Origin: Paenibacillus sp. MMS20-IR301
GTDB taxonomy: Bacteria > Bacillota > Bacilli > Paenibacillales > Paenibacillaceae
Direction of reading: 5' to 3'
Assembly: GCF_032302195.1 (NCBI RefSeq)
Contig: NZ_CP135275.1
Span: forward strand, 1,736,001-1,800,000
DNA: 64,000 bases
Part shown: positions 1 to 8,788 of the stretch, piece by piece
Layout: each line of letters begins with the position of its first letter
Position numbering within the stretch: the stretch's first letter is position 1
Program-made: the position numbers and the translations under genes
The notes under the pieces: generated by a model
Told to the model about the DNA's origin: nothing
Databases searched by the model: none
What the model saw: only the letters and a program-made list of their open reading frames with translations

Positions 1-3000
1 CCAAGACATGGGCGGGAGGAACAGAGCTGCTCGGGGAATCCGCTACAGTAGGAATGGATCTGAAGGGGTATGGGAGCACCCTAACCGCGAAGAAATCATG
101 GTTCATGCTGAATGATGAGGTAGTTGCGCTTGGAGCCGGAATCAGCAGCACTGACGGAAGAACGATCGAGACGACGGTTGAGAACCGGATGCTGAACAAA
201 ACACAGTCCACCCGGGGAATTGATCCGGCGTCTCCGGCAGTTGCACCATCCGGCAGCGAACCCGTCCGACATAAGATCTATGCGGTCAGCGACAGCGGCA
301 ACGACGGCAATCTTCCTGTGAATACCTATGATAATAATCTGGGCACCAGATGGTCCTCGTCGGGAGACGGCCAGTGGATCCGGTTCGATCTGGGCAAGAC
401 GCAGCCGGTAGGCTATGTGGGACTTAACTTTTATGTGCAGAGCACCAGATTCACCACATTCGATATTCTGGTATCCGAGGATAACGAGACATGGAATACG
501 GTATTCAGCGGAAGCTCGAGCATAGTTGATGATTCTGTAATTCAGGTGTTCGACTTCCCGGATGTGGAGGCCAGATATGTGAAGCTTGTCGGTCACGGCA
601 ACTCCTCGAACCTGTGGAACAGCATCAATGAGCTGCAAATTTATGCTCCCTGCGCAGCAGGGAACCTGATTATCCCGCTGGCAGTAGGACCTGTAAGCCC
701 GGCCGCAGTAACGGATAGTCTGGGCTCAGCTTCCGTTCCTTCCGTCAAAGATAACGATATCAGTACCTTCTGGAGTGCAGACAGTGACGGGGCATGGCTG
801 AAATATGACCTGGGAGTAAGTGTTCCGCTAGGCTACACAGGTATAAGCTTCGCGGCGGGCAATGAGCGCAAGTATTCCTTTGATATTGAAACCTCGCCGG
901 ACAATACGGTCTGGACCGCGGTTTACAGCGGGCAAAGCAGCGGGCTGACTGCTGAGATTCAAGCTTATGCTTTCAACGAGACCACAGCCAGATATGTGAA
1001 ATTCAACTTTCACGGGAATGATCATGACCTCTTAAGCAAGGTCTCAGAAATTCAGCTGTATTCTCCTAACACTCTAGGTCCGGTTCTGGCGCCGCTGCAT
1101 ACGGGGCAGAAGGCGAACGGGGATGAAGAGTTCATCGTCAACGGCACGGCTAAGCCGGCAGCCCTTGGCTGGACGGAGGAAATGGATAACGTCTCTTATG
1201 CCTACCTCGAAGGAACAGGGGGCTATTATTTCCCGCAGCCGGCTACAGTCAAGGGCTTGAGAAGCGCTTCCCAGGGCAGCTGGTCCGAGCTCAATACGGG
1301 AGGCCCGTCGGCTATTTTATCGAAGAATTATTTGACGCTCTGGCTGGATCATGGGGTAAATCCGCTCAATAAAGATTATGCCTATGTCCTGCTCCCGGGC
1401 AAGACCGCGCAAGAGACAGCTGATTACAGCAGCAATCCGGATATTGAGATCCTGTCGAATAATACCAATATCCAGGCGGTACGGGATAAGGTGCAGCATA
1501 TTACCGGAGCGAACTTCTGGGTGCCGGCTACAGTGGATATGCTGACCGCCTCTAATCCGTCTTCCATAATGCTGAAGGAGGAGAACGGTGTGCTGGATGT
1601 GGCGGTATCCGACCCGGCCCGGCTCCAGAACAAAGTCACCTATGAAATATTCAAAGAAGGGTTAGCGGTTGTTGCCAAAGATCCTACCGTTACCGTTCTT
1701 CAGCTCAGTCCGACCCTCAAATTCGAGGTCAATACCGCAGGCCAGGACGGCAGGTCCCATAAAGTGAAATTCCAGTATGATCCCTCTGTACTGACACCGC
1801 TGCCGGTACCTACACCGCCTCCGGTAACACCTCCGACACCGCCAGTTCCAAGTACAGTAACTTTAGTGGATGATCTGGATGATTTCACCCAGCTCTTCGC
1901 CCGTAGCGCCAATCTGAGCTTTGACCGGGGAGAGGCGGCAACCTTCGGGGGAGATACTTCCCGGCTGATCCGCAGCAAGAACACGAACGATTATATTATT
2001 TACAAAGCGGCAGCGGATAAGGATATGACTGATTTTGCCCTAAAAACCTGGTTTTGGTCCACGGAGCAGACAACGGATTTTCAGTTCTATACTTCACCGG
2101 ATAACATCACTTATACTCCATTTATACCGGATAAGGCTGCCGGCTCCGCAGGCTGGAAAGAAGTGAATTACAGCGGCAGTCTGCCCGCCGGGACCCGGTA
2201 TTTAAAGATCGTCTATATGCATAGTACCAGCAATCTCTGGAATCCGCAGATCGGGCAGGCCGTAATCACAAGCAAGGTTCCGGTACCCACCAGCCTGACG
2301 GTGCGCGATGAGATGGAGGATTACACTAAAATGTTTGCCCATAGCGGCAATGTATCCATCAGCGGAGGAAACCCGGAGAGCTTCGGTGCGGATACTTCCC
2401 GTCTGGTCAGGCTGACGAACACGAACGAATATGTCATCTATAAGGCTGCGCCAGGGATGGACCTGAAGCAGTTTTCGGCAAAAGCGTGGTTCTGGCCTTA
2501 TGAGGCGGCGGATGACCTGCAATTCTCTACCTCCACAGATAACAGCACTTATCTGCCGTACACTCCGGTTACAGCCTCCGTCTACGGCAGCTGGAATGAG
2601 GCTAATTACAGCGGGAAGCTGCCGAGAGGGACCCAGTACCTGAAGATCGCCTATAGCATAAGCCCGGATAAAGTCTGGAACCCGCAGATCGGCAGCGTCG
2701 AAACGCTCAGCGAAGTGCCGAAGCCGGCAAGTGCAGTGCTGAGTGATCCATTGTACGACTTCAGTAAAATGTTTGCCCACAGCAGTAATCTGTTTTTTGA
2801 CATTTCGAATCCGGCCAACTTTGCCGGCGATACCTCCCGTCTGGCCAGGAAGACCAACACGGAGGAATATGTGGTTTATCAGGCTGCAGCCGGAATGGAT
2901 ATGAAGGAATTCAGCGTCACCTCCTGGTATTGGCCGGGTGAGACTGCCGGAGATCTGGAGTTCTACGTATCAGCGGACAACACGGCTTATACCGCATTTA

Positions 3001-3167
3001 CCCCTGTGCGGACAACAGGAGCAGCCAACTGGAAGGAGATCCTGTATAGCGGGCTTGTGCCAGCCGGGACCCGGTACTTGAAAATTGTCTGCAAGGTGAC
3101 GCCGGAGAAAAGCTGGAATCCGCAAATCGGCAAGGTGGAGATTCAAAGTGAACACGCAGATGATTAA
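1..3167 (+). CDS. Polysaccharide lyase family 8 (hyaluronate/chondroitin/xanthan lyase type), 5' end outside window
   Basis: The frame is open to the left edge, so the N-terminal catalytic alpha-toroid with the Asn/His/Tyr residues is not visible. Residues are counted from the ATG at 54. The family 8 beta-sandwich begins at once (GMDLKGYG, AKKSWFML, ENRMLN). It is interrupted at about residue 50 by two discoidin (F5/8 type C) domains, about 74-198 and 208-336. It resumes at about 360 (VNGTAKPAALGW, GYYFPQP) and runs to about 575. A Pro/Thr linker and three tandem repeats of about 145 residues (602-745, 748-890, 893-1035; shared GDTSRL, TNEYVIYKAA-like and WNPQIG motifs) complete the protein. 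There is no anchor, so it is probably secreted. The transporter and GH88 genes downstream fit degradation of a uronic-acid polymer. The exact substrate cannot be read from this part. Confidence 0.9.
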   Translation, partial: KTWAGGTELLGESATVGMDLKGYGSTLTAKKSWFMLNDEVVALGAGISSTDGRTIETTVENRMLNKTQSTRGIDPASPAVAPSGSEPVRHKIYAVSDSGNDGNLPVNTYDNNLGTRWSSSGDGQWIRFDLGKTQPVGYVGLNFYVQSTRFTTFDILVSEDNETWNTVFSGSSSIVDDSVIQVFDFPDVEARYVKLVGHGNSSNLWNSINELQIYAPCAAGNLIIPLAVGPVSPAAVTDSLGSASVPSVKDNDISTFWSADSDGAWLKYDLGVSVPLGYTGISFAAGNERKYSFDIETSPDNTVWTAVYSGQSSGLTAEIQAYAFNETTARYVKFNFHGNDHDLLSKVSEIQLYSPNTLGPVLAPLHTGQKANGDEEFIVNGTAKPAALGWTEEMDNVSYAYLEGTGGYYFPQPATVKGLRSASQGSWSELNTGGPSAILSKNYLTLWLDHGVNPLNKDYAYVLLPGKTAQETADYSSNPDIEILSNNTNIQAVRDKVQHITGANFWVPATVDMLTASNPSSIMLKEENGVLDVAVSDPARLQNKVTYEIFKEGLAVVAKDPTVTVLQLSPTLKFEVNTAGQDGRSHKVKFQYDPSVLTPLPVPTPPPVTPPTPPVPSTVTLVDDLDDFTQLFARSANLSFDRGEAATFGGDTSRLIRSKNTNDYIIYKAAADKDMTDFALKTWFWSTEQTTDFQFYTSPDNITYTPFIPDKAAGSAGWKEVNYSGSLPAGTRYLKIVYMHSTSNLWNPQIGQAVITSKVPVPTSLTVRDEMEDYTKMFAHSGNVSISGGNPESFGADTSRLVRLTNTNEYVIYKAAPGMDLKQFSAKAWFWPYEAADDLQFSTSTDNSTYLPYTPVTASVYGSWNEANYSGKLPRGTQYLKIAYSISPDKVWNPQIGSVETLSEVPKPASAVLSDPLYDFSKMFAHSSNLFFDISNPANFAGDTSRLARKTNTEEYVVYQAAAGMDMKEFSVTSWYWPGETAGDLEFYVSADNTAYTAFTPVRTTGAANWKEILYSGLVPAGTRYLKIVCKVTPEKSWNPQIGKVEIQSEHADD

Positions 3168-3172
3168 CGAAA

Positions 3173-3200
3173 GTTCATGATCTTAAATATGAATCATGTT
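3173..3200 (+). promoter_or_regulatory. Shared upstream motif, copy 1 (candidate response-regulator site)
   Basis: GTTCATGATCTT is followed, 20 bases from its first base, by ATCATGTT. The same arrangement with the same 20-base offset occurs at 10445, upstream of the GH88 gene. Copy 1 lies about 60 bases before the solute-binding protein gene. It could bind the AraC-type regulator encoded at 8789. That assignment is inference. Confidence 0.45.
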
Positions 3201-3260
3201 ATTGGCTTAGCCAGGGTGTGATAATGAAAGAGCAAGGAACAGTATACAAGGGGGGTTAAG

Positions 3261-4979
3261 ATGAAAAAGAAGCAAGCAATAACCGCATTTGTAAGCGTTA
3301 TCCTGACAGCGGGGATTCTGGGCGGCTGCGCAGGTAACAACAATAGTAATGGCAATGAAGGACAATCGGCCAGCCCGGGTGCCAGCCCGGAGGCTGTTGC
3401 CAGCGAAGCGCCCGCAGTACAGCCCAAAGAGAATGACCGGACCAAATTTGACCCGCCGGTAACCATTACCGCAGCCATCGCCATGAAGCCTTCTGACAAG
3501 CTGCGTAACGGCGATACGCCGGAGAACAATCCGATTTCCCGGTGGTTTGAAGAGAATCTGGGGATTATAACCAAATATCAATGGGTGGTCACAGATTCAC
3601 TGGAAACCAAAGTCCGGCTGGCGATGGCCAGCGGGGAAGCTCTGCCGGATGTACTCTATGTATCCGGAACCTTGTTCGAGGATCTCGTGGCCTCGAAGAA
3701 GATTCAGCCGATTGACGAGGCCTTCGAGAAATATGCGACGGCCAGGGTGAAGGAATCCTATGCTAAGAACCCTGAAATCTGGAATTCGGTAAAAAGAGAC
3801 GGCAAGGTCTATGGCCTGCCGAATATCTCAAACGGCATCGTCGGCGATACCGTAATGTGGATCCGCCAGGACTGGCTGGATAAGCTGAATCTGCAGGCTC
3901 CAACCACCATTGAGGAAGTTCAGCAGGTGATGGACGCTTTTACCAACCAGGACCCGGACGGCAACGGCAAGAAGGATACGTTCGGGATGGCCATCGGCGG
4001 CAACTCCGGCTTTTATAAACCTACTAATAATTATATGGCCGATACAGCCTTTGTCTTCGGCCAGGATCAGCCTTATATGTGGCTTAAGGGGGAGGACGGC
4101 AAACTGCAATACGGCTCCATTCAGCCTGCCATTAAGGAAGGGCTGGCAAAGCTGAATGAGTGGTACACGAAGGGATACATCAGCCCGGACTTCGGCACAC
4201 AGGATGCAGCGAAAGCCATGGGGGACTTCACTTCCGGCAAAGCAGGAATTGCCTTTGCTCCCGGTTGGGCCGGCGGCTGGCCGGTGGGCACTGCAGTAGC
4301 GGAGGCCAAGGCCAAGAATGAAACGGTCGTGATCAAGCCTTATCCTCTGCCGTCAGGCATCAAAGGGGAGGTAGGCCGGCAGGAATCCCCTCCGTCCTAT
4401 GGAACCTATGTGTTTCGTGAAGGCTTCACCCACATGGAGGCCATCTTCAAATACTGGGACACCATGTATGCCGGCCTGGTTGAAGATGAAGCGAGTCCGT
4501 TCGGCCAAGGCTACGGGGAAGGCTATGACTACGTGATGAAGGACGGCAAGCCCTCCTGGGATGTTCCGGATGGCGTGGTCAGCTTGAATACGTATTTGCT
4601 TATGTCACCCGGCTCGGGAACGGCTCCGATGAATGTTGTCAGCGGCCCGAATATTTATGAGCGGGTAGCTGCCGGCAAGCAGGATAATATCTTCGAGCAG
4701 AAGCTGAAGGCGAGCAACGGCGAGCTGACCATTGCCGGCTTCGCAGTCGCCCAGCAGCAATTCGGCCAGGATGTGAAGAGCGGCTTCTACGGGGCCAATA
4801 CCCCGACGATGAAGGAGAAATGGGACCAGCTGGCCACACTTGAGGAGCAGACCTTCCTGCAGATCATCTACGGCAAGCAGCCGGTAGACTACTTTGATAC
4901 TTTCGTGAAGCAATGGAATGATCAGGGCGGGGCGAAGATCACTGAAGAAGTGAATGAAAGCGTTCAAGATAATCAGTAA
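3261..4979 (+). CDS. Extracellular sugar-binding lipoprotein of an ABC importer (LplA-like)
   Basis: The protein has 572 residues. It starts with a Lys-rich n-region and hydrophobic core ending in a lipobox (LGGC, Cys23), followed by an Asn/Ser/Gly/Glu-rich linker. The rest is a family 1 solute-binding fold, with DGKVYGLPN and a DPDGNGKKDTFG calcium-loop-like motif near residues 230-240. GGGGGG at 3250 sets the ATG. It would sit on the outer face of the membrane and hand oligosaccharides to the two permeases that follow. No ATPase gene is present in the cluster. That is normal for this subfamily, which uses a shared MsmX-type ATPase encoded elsewhere. Oligosaccharides of the adjacent lyase are the likely ligand (inference). 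Confidence 0.9.
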   Translation: MKKKQAITAFVSVILTAGILGGCAGNNNSNGNEGQSASPGASPEAVASEAPAVQPKENDRTKFDPPVTITAAIAMKPSDKLRNGDTPENNPISRWFEENLGIITKYQWVVTDSLETKVRLAMASGEALPDVLYVSGTLFEDLVASKKIQPIDEAFEKYATARVKESYAKNPEIWNSVKRDGKVYGLPNISNGIVGDTVMWIRQDWLDKLNLQAPTTIEEVQQVMDAFTNQDPDGNGKKDTFGMAIGGNSGFYKPTNNYMADTAFVFGQDQPYMWLKGEDGKLQYGSIQPAIKEGLAKLNEWYTKGYISPDFGTQDAAKAMGDFTSGKAGIAFAPGWAGGWPVGTAVAEAKAKNETVVIKPYPLPSGIKGEVGRQESPPSYGTYVFREGFTHMEAIFKYWDTMYAGLVEDEASPFGQGYGEGYDYVMKDGKPSWDVPDGVVSLNTYLLMSPGSGTAPMNVVSGPNIYERVAAGKQDNIFEQKLKASNGELTIAGFAVAQQQFGQDVKSGFYGANTPTMKEKWDQLATLEEQTFLQIIYGKQPVDYFDTFVKQWNDQGGAKITEEVNESVQDNQ

Positions 4980-4990
4980 ACAGTAAATCG

Positions 4991-5073
4991 GTCCGGGCAT
5001 ACAAGCCCGGAACCGCAGAGACAGGCAAATGCGGCAGACAAAGTTATTGCGCTGCGTTCTCCGCATTTGCCTG
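4991..5073 (+). other. Two intercistronic stem-loops
   Basis: A small hairpin (TCCGGGC / GCCCGGA, 4992-5011) is followed by a strong 13-bp perfect stem (5022-5034 pairing with 5061-5073, CAGGCAAATGCGG). No T-run follows. The structure is therefore more likely a 3' stabiliser or processing site that keeps binding-protein mRNA above permease mRNA than a full terminator. Confidence 0.6.
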
Positions 5074-5115
5074 CTCTTAAATATAAGTCATGTTTATGGA
5101 TAGGAGACTCTCCGG

Positions 5116-6072
5116 ATGAAAACTGTGAAAGTAAATCTCAGTACAAAGAGAAATGCTGTCCGAATCCCCAAGCTGCGAAGCAGCCTCAATCTGCGGAAAA
5201 CCTGGCCGCTGCATATGTTCCTTTTGCCCTCCGTAATCCTGCTCCTTGTCTTCAACTACACACCGATGGCGGGCTTTATTATTGGATTCAAGGATTATAA
5301 GCCCTGGCTGGGCATGTGGGATTCCCCGTTTGTAGGGCTGAAGCATTTCCGGTTCATGTTCCATGATCCCGTTGCCCTCAAAGTGATCTGGAATACCTTC
5401 CTGATCGCTGTATTTAAGATTATATGCGGAGCCATCGCTCCCTTTACCTTTGCACTCTTCCTCAATGAAATACGCATTGTCTTCCTTCAGAGAACCGTTC
5501 AGTCCCTGGTCTACCTGCCGCACTTCCTGAATTGGGTCATTCTTGGAGGGATTCTGTCAGACATGCTGTCCTCAAGCGGGATGATCAATCAGTTCCTGGG
5601 CTGGCTGGGCCTTGAGCCTATCTTCTTCCTTGGGAGCGGCAACTGGTTCCGGTTCACGCTGGTTGTCAGCGATGTATGGAAGGAATTCGGCTTCGGCACA
5701 ATTATCTATCTGGCCGCCATGGCAGGCATCAACCCGAATCTGTATGAAGCAGCAGATATGGATGGGGCCAATAATTTCCGCAAGGCGCTGCATATCACCA
5801 TTCCGTCAGTTATTCCGATCGCCATCGTTGTAGCCACCTTATCCCTTGGCAACATTCTGAACGCCGGCTTTGATCAGGTATTCAATATGTATAATCCGTT
5901 AGTCTATGACAAAGGCGATATCATTGATACCTATGTATACCGTGTAGGCCTGCTCCAGGGCTCCTTCAGTCTGGCGACAGCCGTAGGGCTGTTCAAATCC
6001 GTCATCAGTTTTACGTTAATTGCCACGACCTACCGTTTGGCCAGCAAGTATGCCGATTACCGGATTTTCTGA
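5116..6072 (+). CDS. ABC sugar transporter permease (LplB/YtcP-like)
   Basis: The protein has 318 residues and six predicted membrane segments, starting at about residue 32 (MFLLPSVILLLVFNY). The EAA loop that contacts the ATPase is visible as YEAADMDGANNFRKALHITIP around residues 214-234. A YTPMAGFIIGFKDYKPW segment after the first helix is typical of LplB-type permeases of Gram-positive bacteria. AGGAG at 5102 serves the ATG. It pairs with the next gene to form the membrane channel for the lipoprotein encoded at 3261. Confidence 0.9.
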   Translation: MKTVKVNLSTKRNAVRIPKLRSSLNLRKTWPLHMFLLPSVILLLVFNYTPMAGFIIGFKDYKPWLGMWDSPFVGLKHFRFMFHDPVALKVIWNTFLIAVFKIICGAIAPFTFALFLNEIRIVFLQRTVQSLVYLPHFLNWVILGGILSDMLSSSGMINQFLGWLGLEPIFFLGSGNWFRFTLVVSDVWKEFGFGTIIYLAAMAGINPNLYEAADMDGANNFRKALHITIPSVIPIAIVVATLSLGNILNAGFDQVFNMYNPLVYDKGDIIDTYVYRVGLLQGSFSLATAVGLFKSVISFTLIATTYRLASKYADYRIF

Positions 6073-6085
6073 AAGGATACTGATT

Positions 6086-6964
6086 ATGCTCAAATTATCG
6101 TTTTCCAACAAAATGTTTCAGGTTCTCAATAATTTGCTGCTCTCGCTGGTGGCTATTCTATGTATCCTGCCCATGGTCCATGTTCTGGCCGTATCGCTCA
6201 GCTCGGATTATGCTACCACTTCTTATCTTGTGAAGTTTTGGCCCGTGGGATTTAACCTTTCGGCCTACAAAAAGGCGCTGGAGAGCAACAACTTCATTAT
6301 TGCATTTCAGGTAAGCGTACTGCGGACGGTTCTGGGCACGGCCATCACCATGTTTCTAACGATGCTGTCGGCCTACTCCATGTCCAAGGATGACCGCTAT
6401 TTCCGCGGGAGAACGGTGTACGCCTGGTTCTTCGTATTCACTATGCTCTTCCATGGGGGGCTGATTCCTACCTATCTGGTGGTGCAGAAGACCGGACTGA
6501 CCAATTCGATCTGGGCCCTGGTAATACCCTCTGCGGTAAATGTATTCAATGTCGTGCTCATGATGAATTTCTTCCGGGGAATCCCGAAGGAGCTGGAGGA
6601 ATCGGCCATGATTGACGGTGCGGGGCATTTCCGGATTCTGTTCCGGATTCTCATTCCGATCTCCCTGCCTTCAATTGCGACACTTTCTTTATTTACGATC
6701 GTCTATCACTGGAATGCCTGGTTCGATGGGCTGATTTATATGAACAAAGCGGAGCTGTTCCCGCTGGCTACCTTCCTGCAGGCACTGATTGCCGGATTTG
6801 ATTATACGAAGATCGGGCTTAATCCCACGGATCTGGAGAATCTCTCAGAGCGGTCCCTGAAATCTGCACTGATCTTCATCGGCACGTTTCCGATTCTGCT
6901 GGTGTACCCGTTCCTGCAAAGGTATTTCGTGAAGGGAATGACCCTCGGCTCCGTCAAGGAATAA
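6086..6964 (+). CDS. ABC sugar transporter permease (LplC/YtcO-like)
   Basis: The protein has 292 residues from the ATG at 6086, which is preceded by GAAAGGA. An in-frame ATG at 6020 lies inside the previous gene and has no ribosome site. Six hydrophobic segments are seen. The EAA motif reads LEESAMIDGAGHFRILFRI, and the C-terminus ends in the QRYFVKGMTLGSVKE typical of this family. It is 13 bases from the previous stop, so it is translated from the same mRNA and forms the second half of the heterodimeric channel. Confidence 0.9.
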   Translation: MLKLSFSNKMFQVLNNLLLSLVAILCILPMVHVLAVSLSSDYATTSYLVKFWPVGFNLSAYKKALESNNFIIAFQVSVLRTVLGTAITMFLTMLSAYSMSKDDRYFRGRTVYAWFFVFTMLFHGGLIPTYLVVQKTGLTNSIWALVIPSAVNVFNVVLMMNFFRGIPKELEESAMIDGAGHFRILFRILIPISLPSIATLSLFTIVYHWNAWFDGLIYMNKAELFPLATFLQALIAGFDYTKIGLNPTDLENLSERSLKSALIFIGTFPILLVYPFLQRYFVKGMTLGSVKE

Positions 6965-7053
6965 ATCCGGTATGAATATGGCTGTTAAGGGAGACCTTGG
7001 CAGCTATTTTCTGTGTATAATTAGGAGGTATCCGCAGAAGGGGGGAGCAGGCT

Positions 7054-8781
7054 GTGAAACTGATTAAAAGGGTAATCCTGCTCATTGTTGCCAGCCTGAT
7101 CCTGATTCTGGCACTGTATTTCTATTCCTACAGGCAAAGCGTATCGGTCATCGAGAATCAGATTAACAGCCGTAACGATGAGAAGCTTGCATACTTCCTC
7201 AACCGGATTGAAGGCTTGCTGGATCAGAATATGCTGTTTGCTTCGCTGATGGCCAAAGATCCCGAGGTCAAGCGGGTCTCTTACGGCAATCTGCCTCCGG
7301 CCGGTTATGACCGGCTAAATGTGATCCAGTCGATGGAGTACAAGCTTAATTTATTCAGCATTACGAATCAGATCATGAACATCATCTCGATTTATTTTCC
7401 AAAATATGATTTGGCTCTATCTTCCGTACCTTCCATGAAATTCAACCAGGCAGAAATAGCTTCGGCGTACACCTCCAACTGGAAAATAAATACGGTTGAA
7501 GTAAGCGGCGTGAAAATGGAAGCGTTCTCCCGGTTTTTTGTCTCCCCGTTTCAGGCTGAACCGCCGGATTTGACGAAGGCTGACTTTATTATCCGCGTGG
7601 ATTTCTTCACCAAGAATATTACGAATGTGCTGGATGAGTTCAAGCTGGGCGGTTATGGCGATGCATTCTTTTATCACAGTGAGGAACAGATGGTCTATAA
7701 CAGCACAGCCAAGAATGAGCTGATCCGCCAGGTGATGGGGGCTCGTACCCCAGGGATTCATCATACGAAAGGGCAATATCATGAGATTGTGGAGGTGGAT
7801 GACAAGAAATATATCCTGTATGTTCTTCCTTCAAACAAAATAGATTGGAGTCTCATGGATATCGAGCCGCTGGATGAGATTCTGCAGCCTGTGGTAGACA
7901 GCCGTAATTTGTTCGGGCTCATTATGTTTCTGCTGCTGCTGCTGGGGATTATCGCTGCCTTCCTGTTGTACTTCTATATACAGGTGCCGATACGTATTCT
8001 GATCCGCAGTGTGGAGCATATCCGCAACCAGGACTTCTCTTACCGGATTCATAGCCAGAAGCGAAATGAATTCCAGCAGCTGTTCGATTCCTTCAATAAC
8101 ATGGTTAAAGAAATCGACCATCTGATCAAGCGGGTGTACACGGAGGAGATCCGTTCGCGGGAGGCCGTCATGAAGCAGCTGCAGTCGCAGATCAATCCTC
8201 ATTTCCTGTATAACTGCCTGGCGTACATCGTGAACATGGCTAAGCTGAACAAGAACAACTCCATCATAGCTATGGCCCATAGCCTGGGCGATTATTACAA
8301 GTACACGACCCGCAACGAAACGCTGGAAACTACGCTGTGGAGTGAGATAGAGCTGGCGGTCAATTATATGGATATTATGAATCATCAATTGGATAAATTC
8401 CGTTACACCCTCTCTATACCTGAAGCTATGAAAAATATCAAAATTCCCCGGCTCATTATCCAGCCCGTGATCGAGAACGCGATTGTCCATGGGCTCGAGG
8501 AGGTTGTGGCCGACGGACTGATTGTGATTAAAGGTCTGGAGGAAGCGGACTCCTGCCGGCTGATTATCGAGGATAACGGACCAGGATTATCTGCAGAGGA
8601 AATTGAGGAGCTGACCAGCAGGACGGAGATCGATGATAATCTTACCGAACAGACGGGGTTATGGAATGTTCACCATCGTCTGAAATACTACTTCGGTGAG
8701 CACTCAGGGATCCGGCTGGCTCCTTCGGCCTTGGGCGGACTGAAGATTGAGCTGTATTGGGAGAAAGTGGAGAGGGAGTGA
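7054..8781 (+). CDS. Sensor histidine kinase, YesM type
   Basis: The protein has 575 residues and starts at GTG, 7 bases after a GGGGGAG site. Membrane helices lie at about 5-25 and 288-312 and enclose a Cache-like extracellular sensor. A HAMP region follows, then the His-kinase box LQSQINPHFLYN with its phospho-accepting His, and an HATPase domain (QPVIENAIVHG N-box, EDNGPGL G1-box). All catalytic motifs are intact. A TATAAT at 7016 may be part of a separate promoter. It probably senses an oligosaccharide or the loaded binding protein and phosphorylates the regulator encoded next. Confidence 0.92.
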   Translation: MKLIKRVILLIVASLILILALYFYSYRQSVSVIENQINSRNDEKLAYFLNRIEGLLDQNMLFASLMAKDPEVKRVSYGNLPPAGYDRLNVIQSMEYKLNLFSITNQIMNIISIYFPKYDLALSSVPSMKFNQAEIASAYTSNWKINTVEVSGVKMEAFSRFFVSPFQAEPPDLTKADFIIRVDFFTKNITNVLDEFKLGGYGDAFFYHSEEQMVYNSTAKNELIRQVMGARTPGIHHTKGQYHEIVEVDDKKYILYVLPSNKIDWSLMDIEPLDEILQPVVDSRNLFGLIMFLLLLLGIIAAFLLYFYIQVPIRILIRSVEHIRNQDFSYRIHSQKRNEFQQLFDSFNNMVKEIDHLIKRVYTEEIRSREAVMKQLQSQINPHFLYNCLAYIVNMAKLNKNNSIIAMAHSLGDYYKYTTRNETLETTLWSEIELAVNYMDIMNHQLDKFRYTLSIPEAMKNIKIPRLIIQPVIENAIVHGLEEVVADGLIVIKGLEEADSCRLIIEDNGPGLSAEEIEELTSRTEIDDNLTEQTGLWNVHHRLKYYFGEHSGIRLAPSALGGLKIELYWEKVERE

Positions 8782-8788
8782 GTCCTGG

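Noticed and set aside
7831..8490. 219-codon minus-strand frame
   Set aside because: It lies opposite the His-kinase and ATPase region of the YesM-type kinase, where all catalytic motifs are on the + strand.
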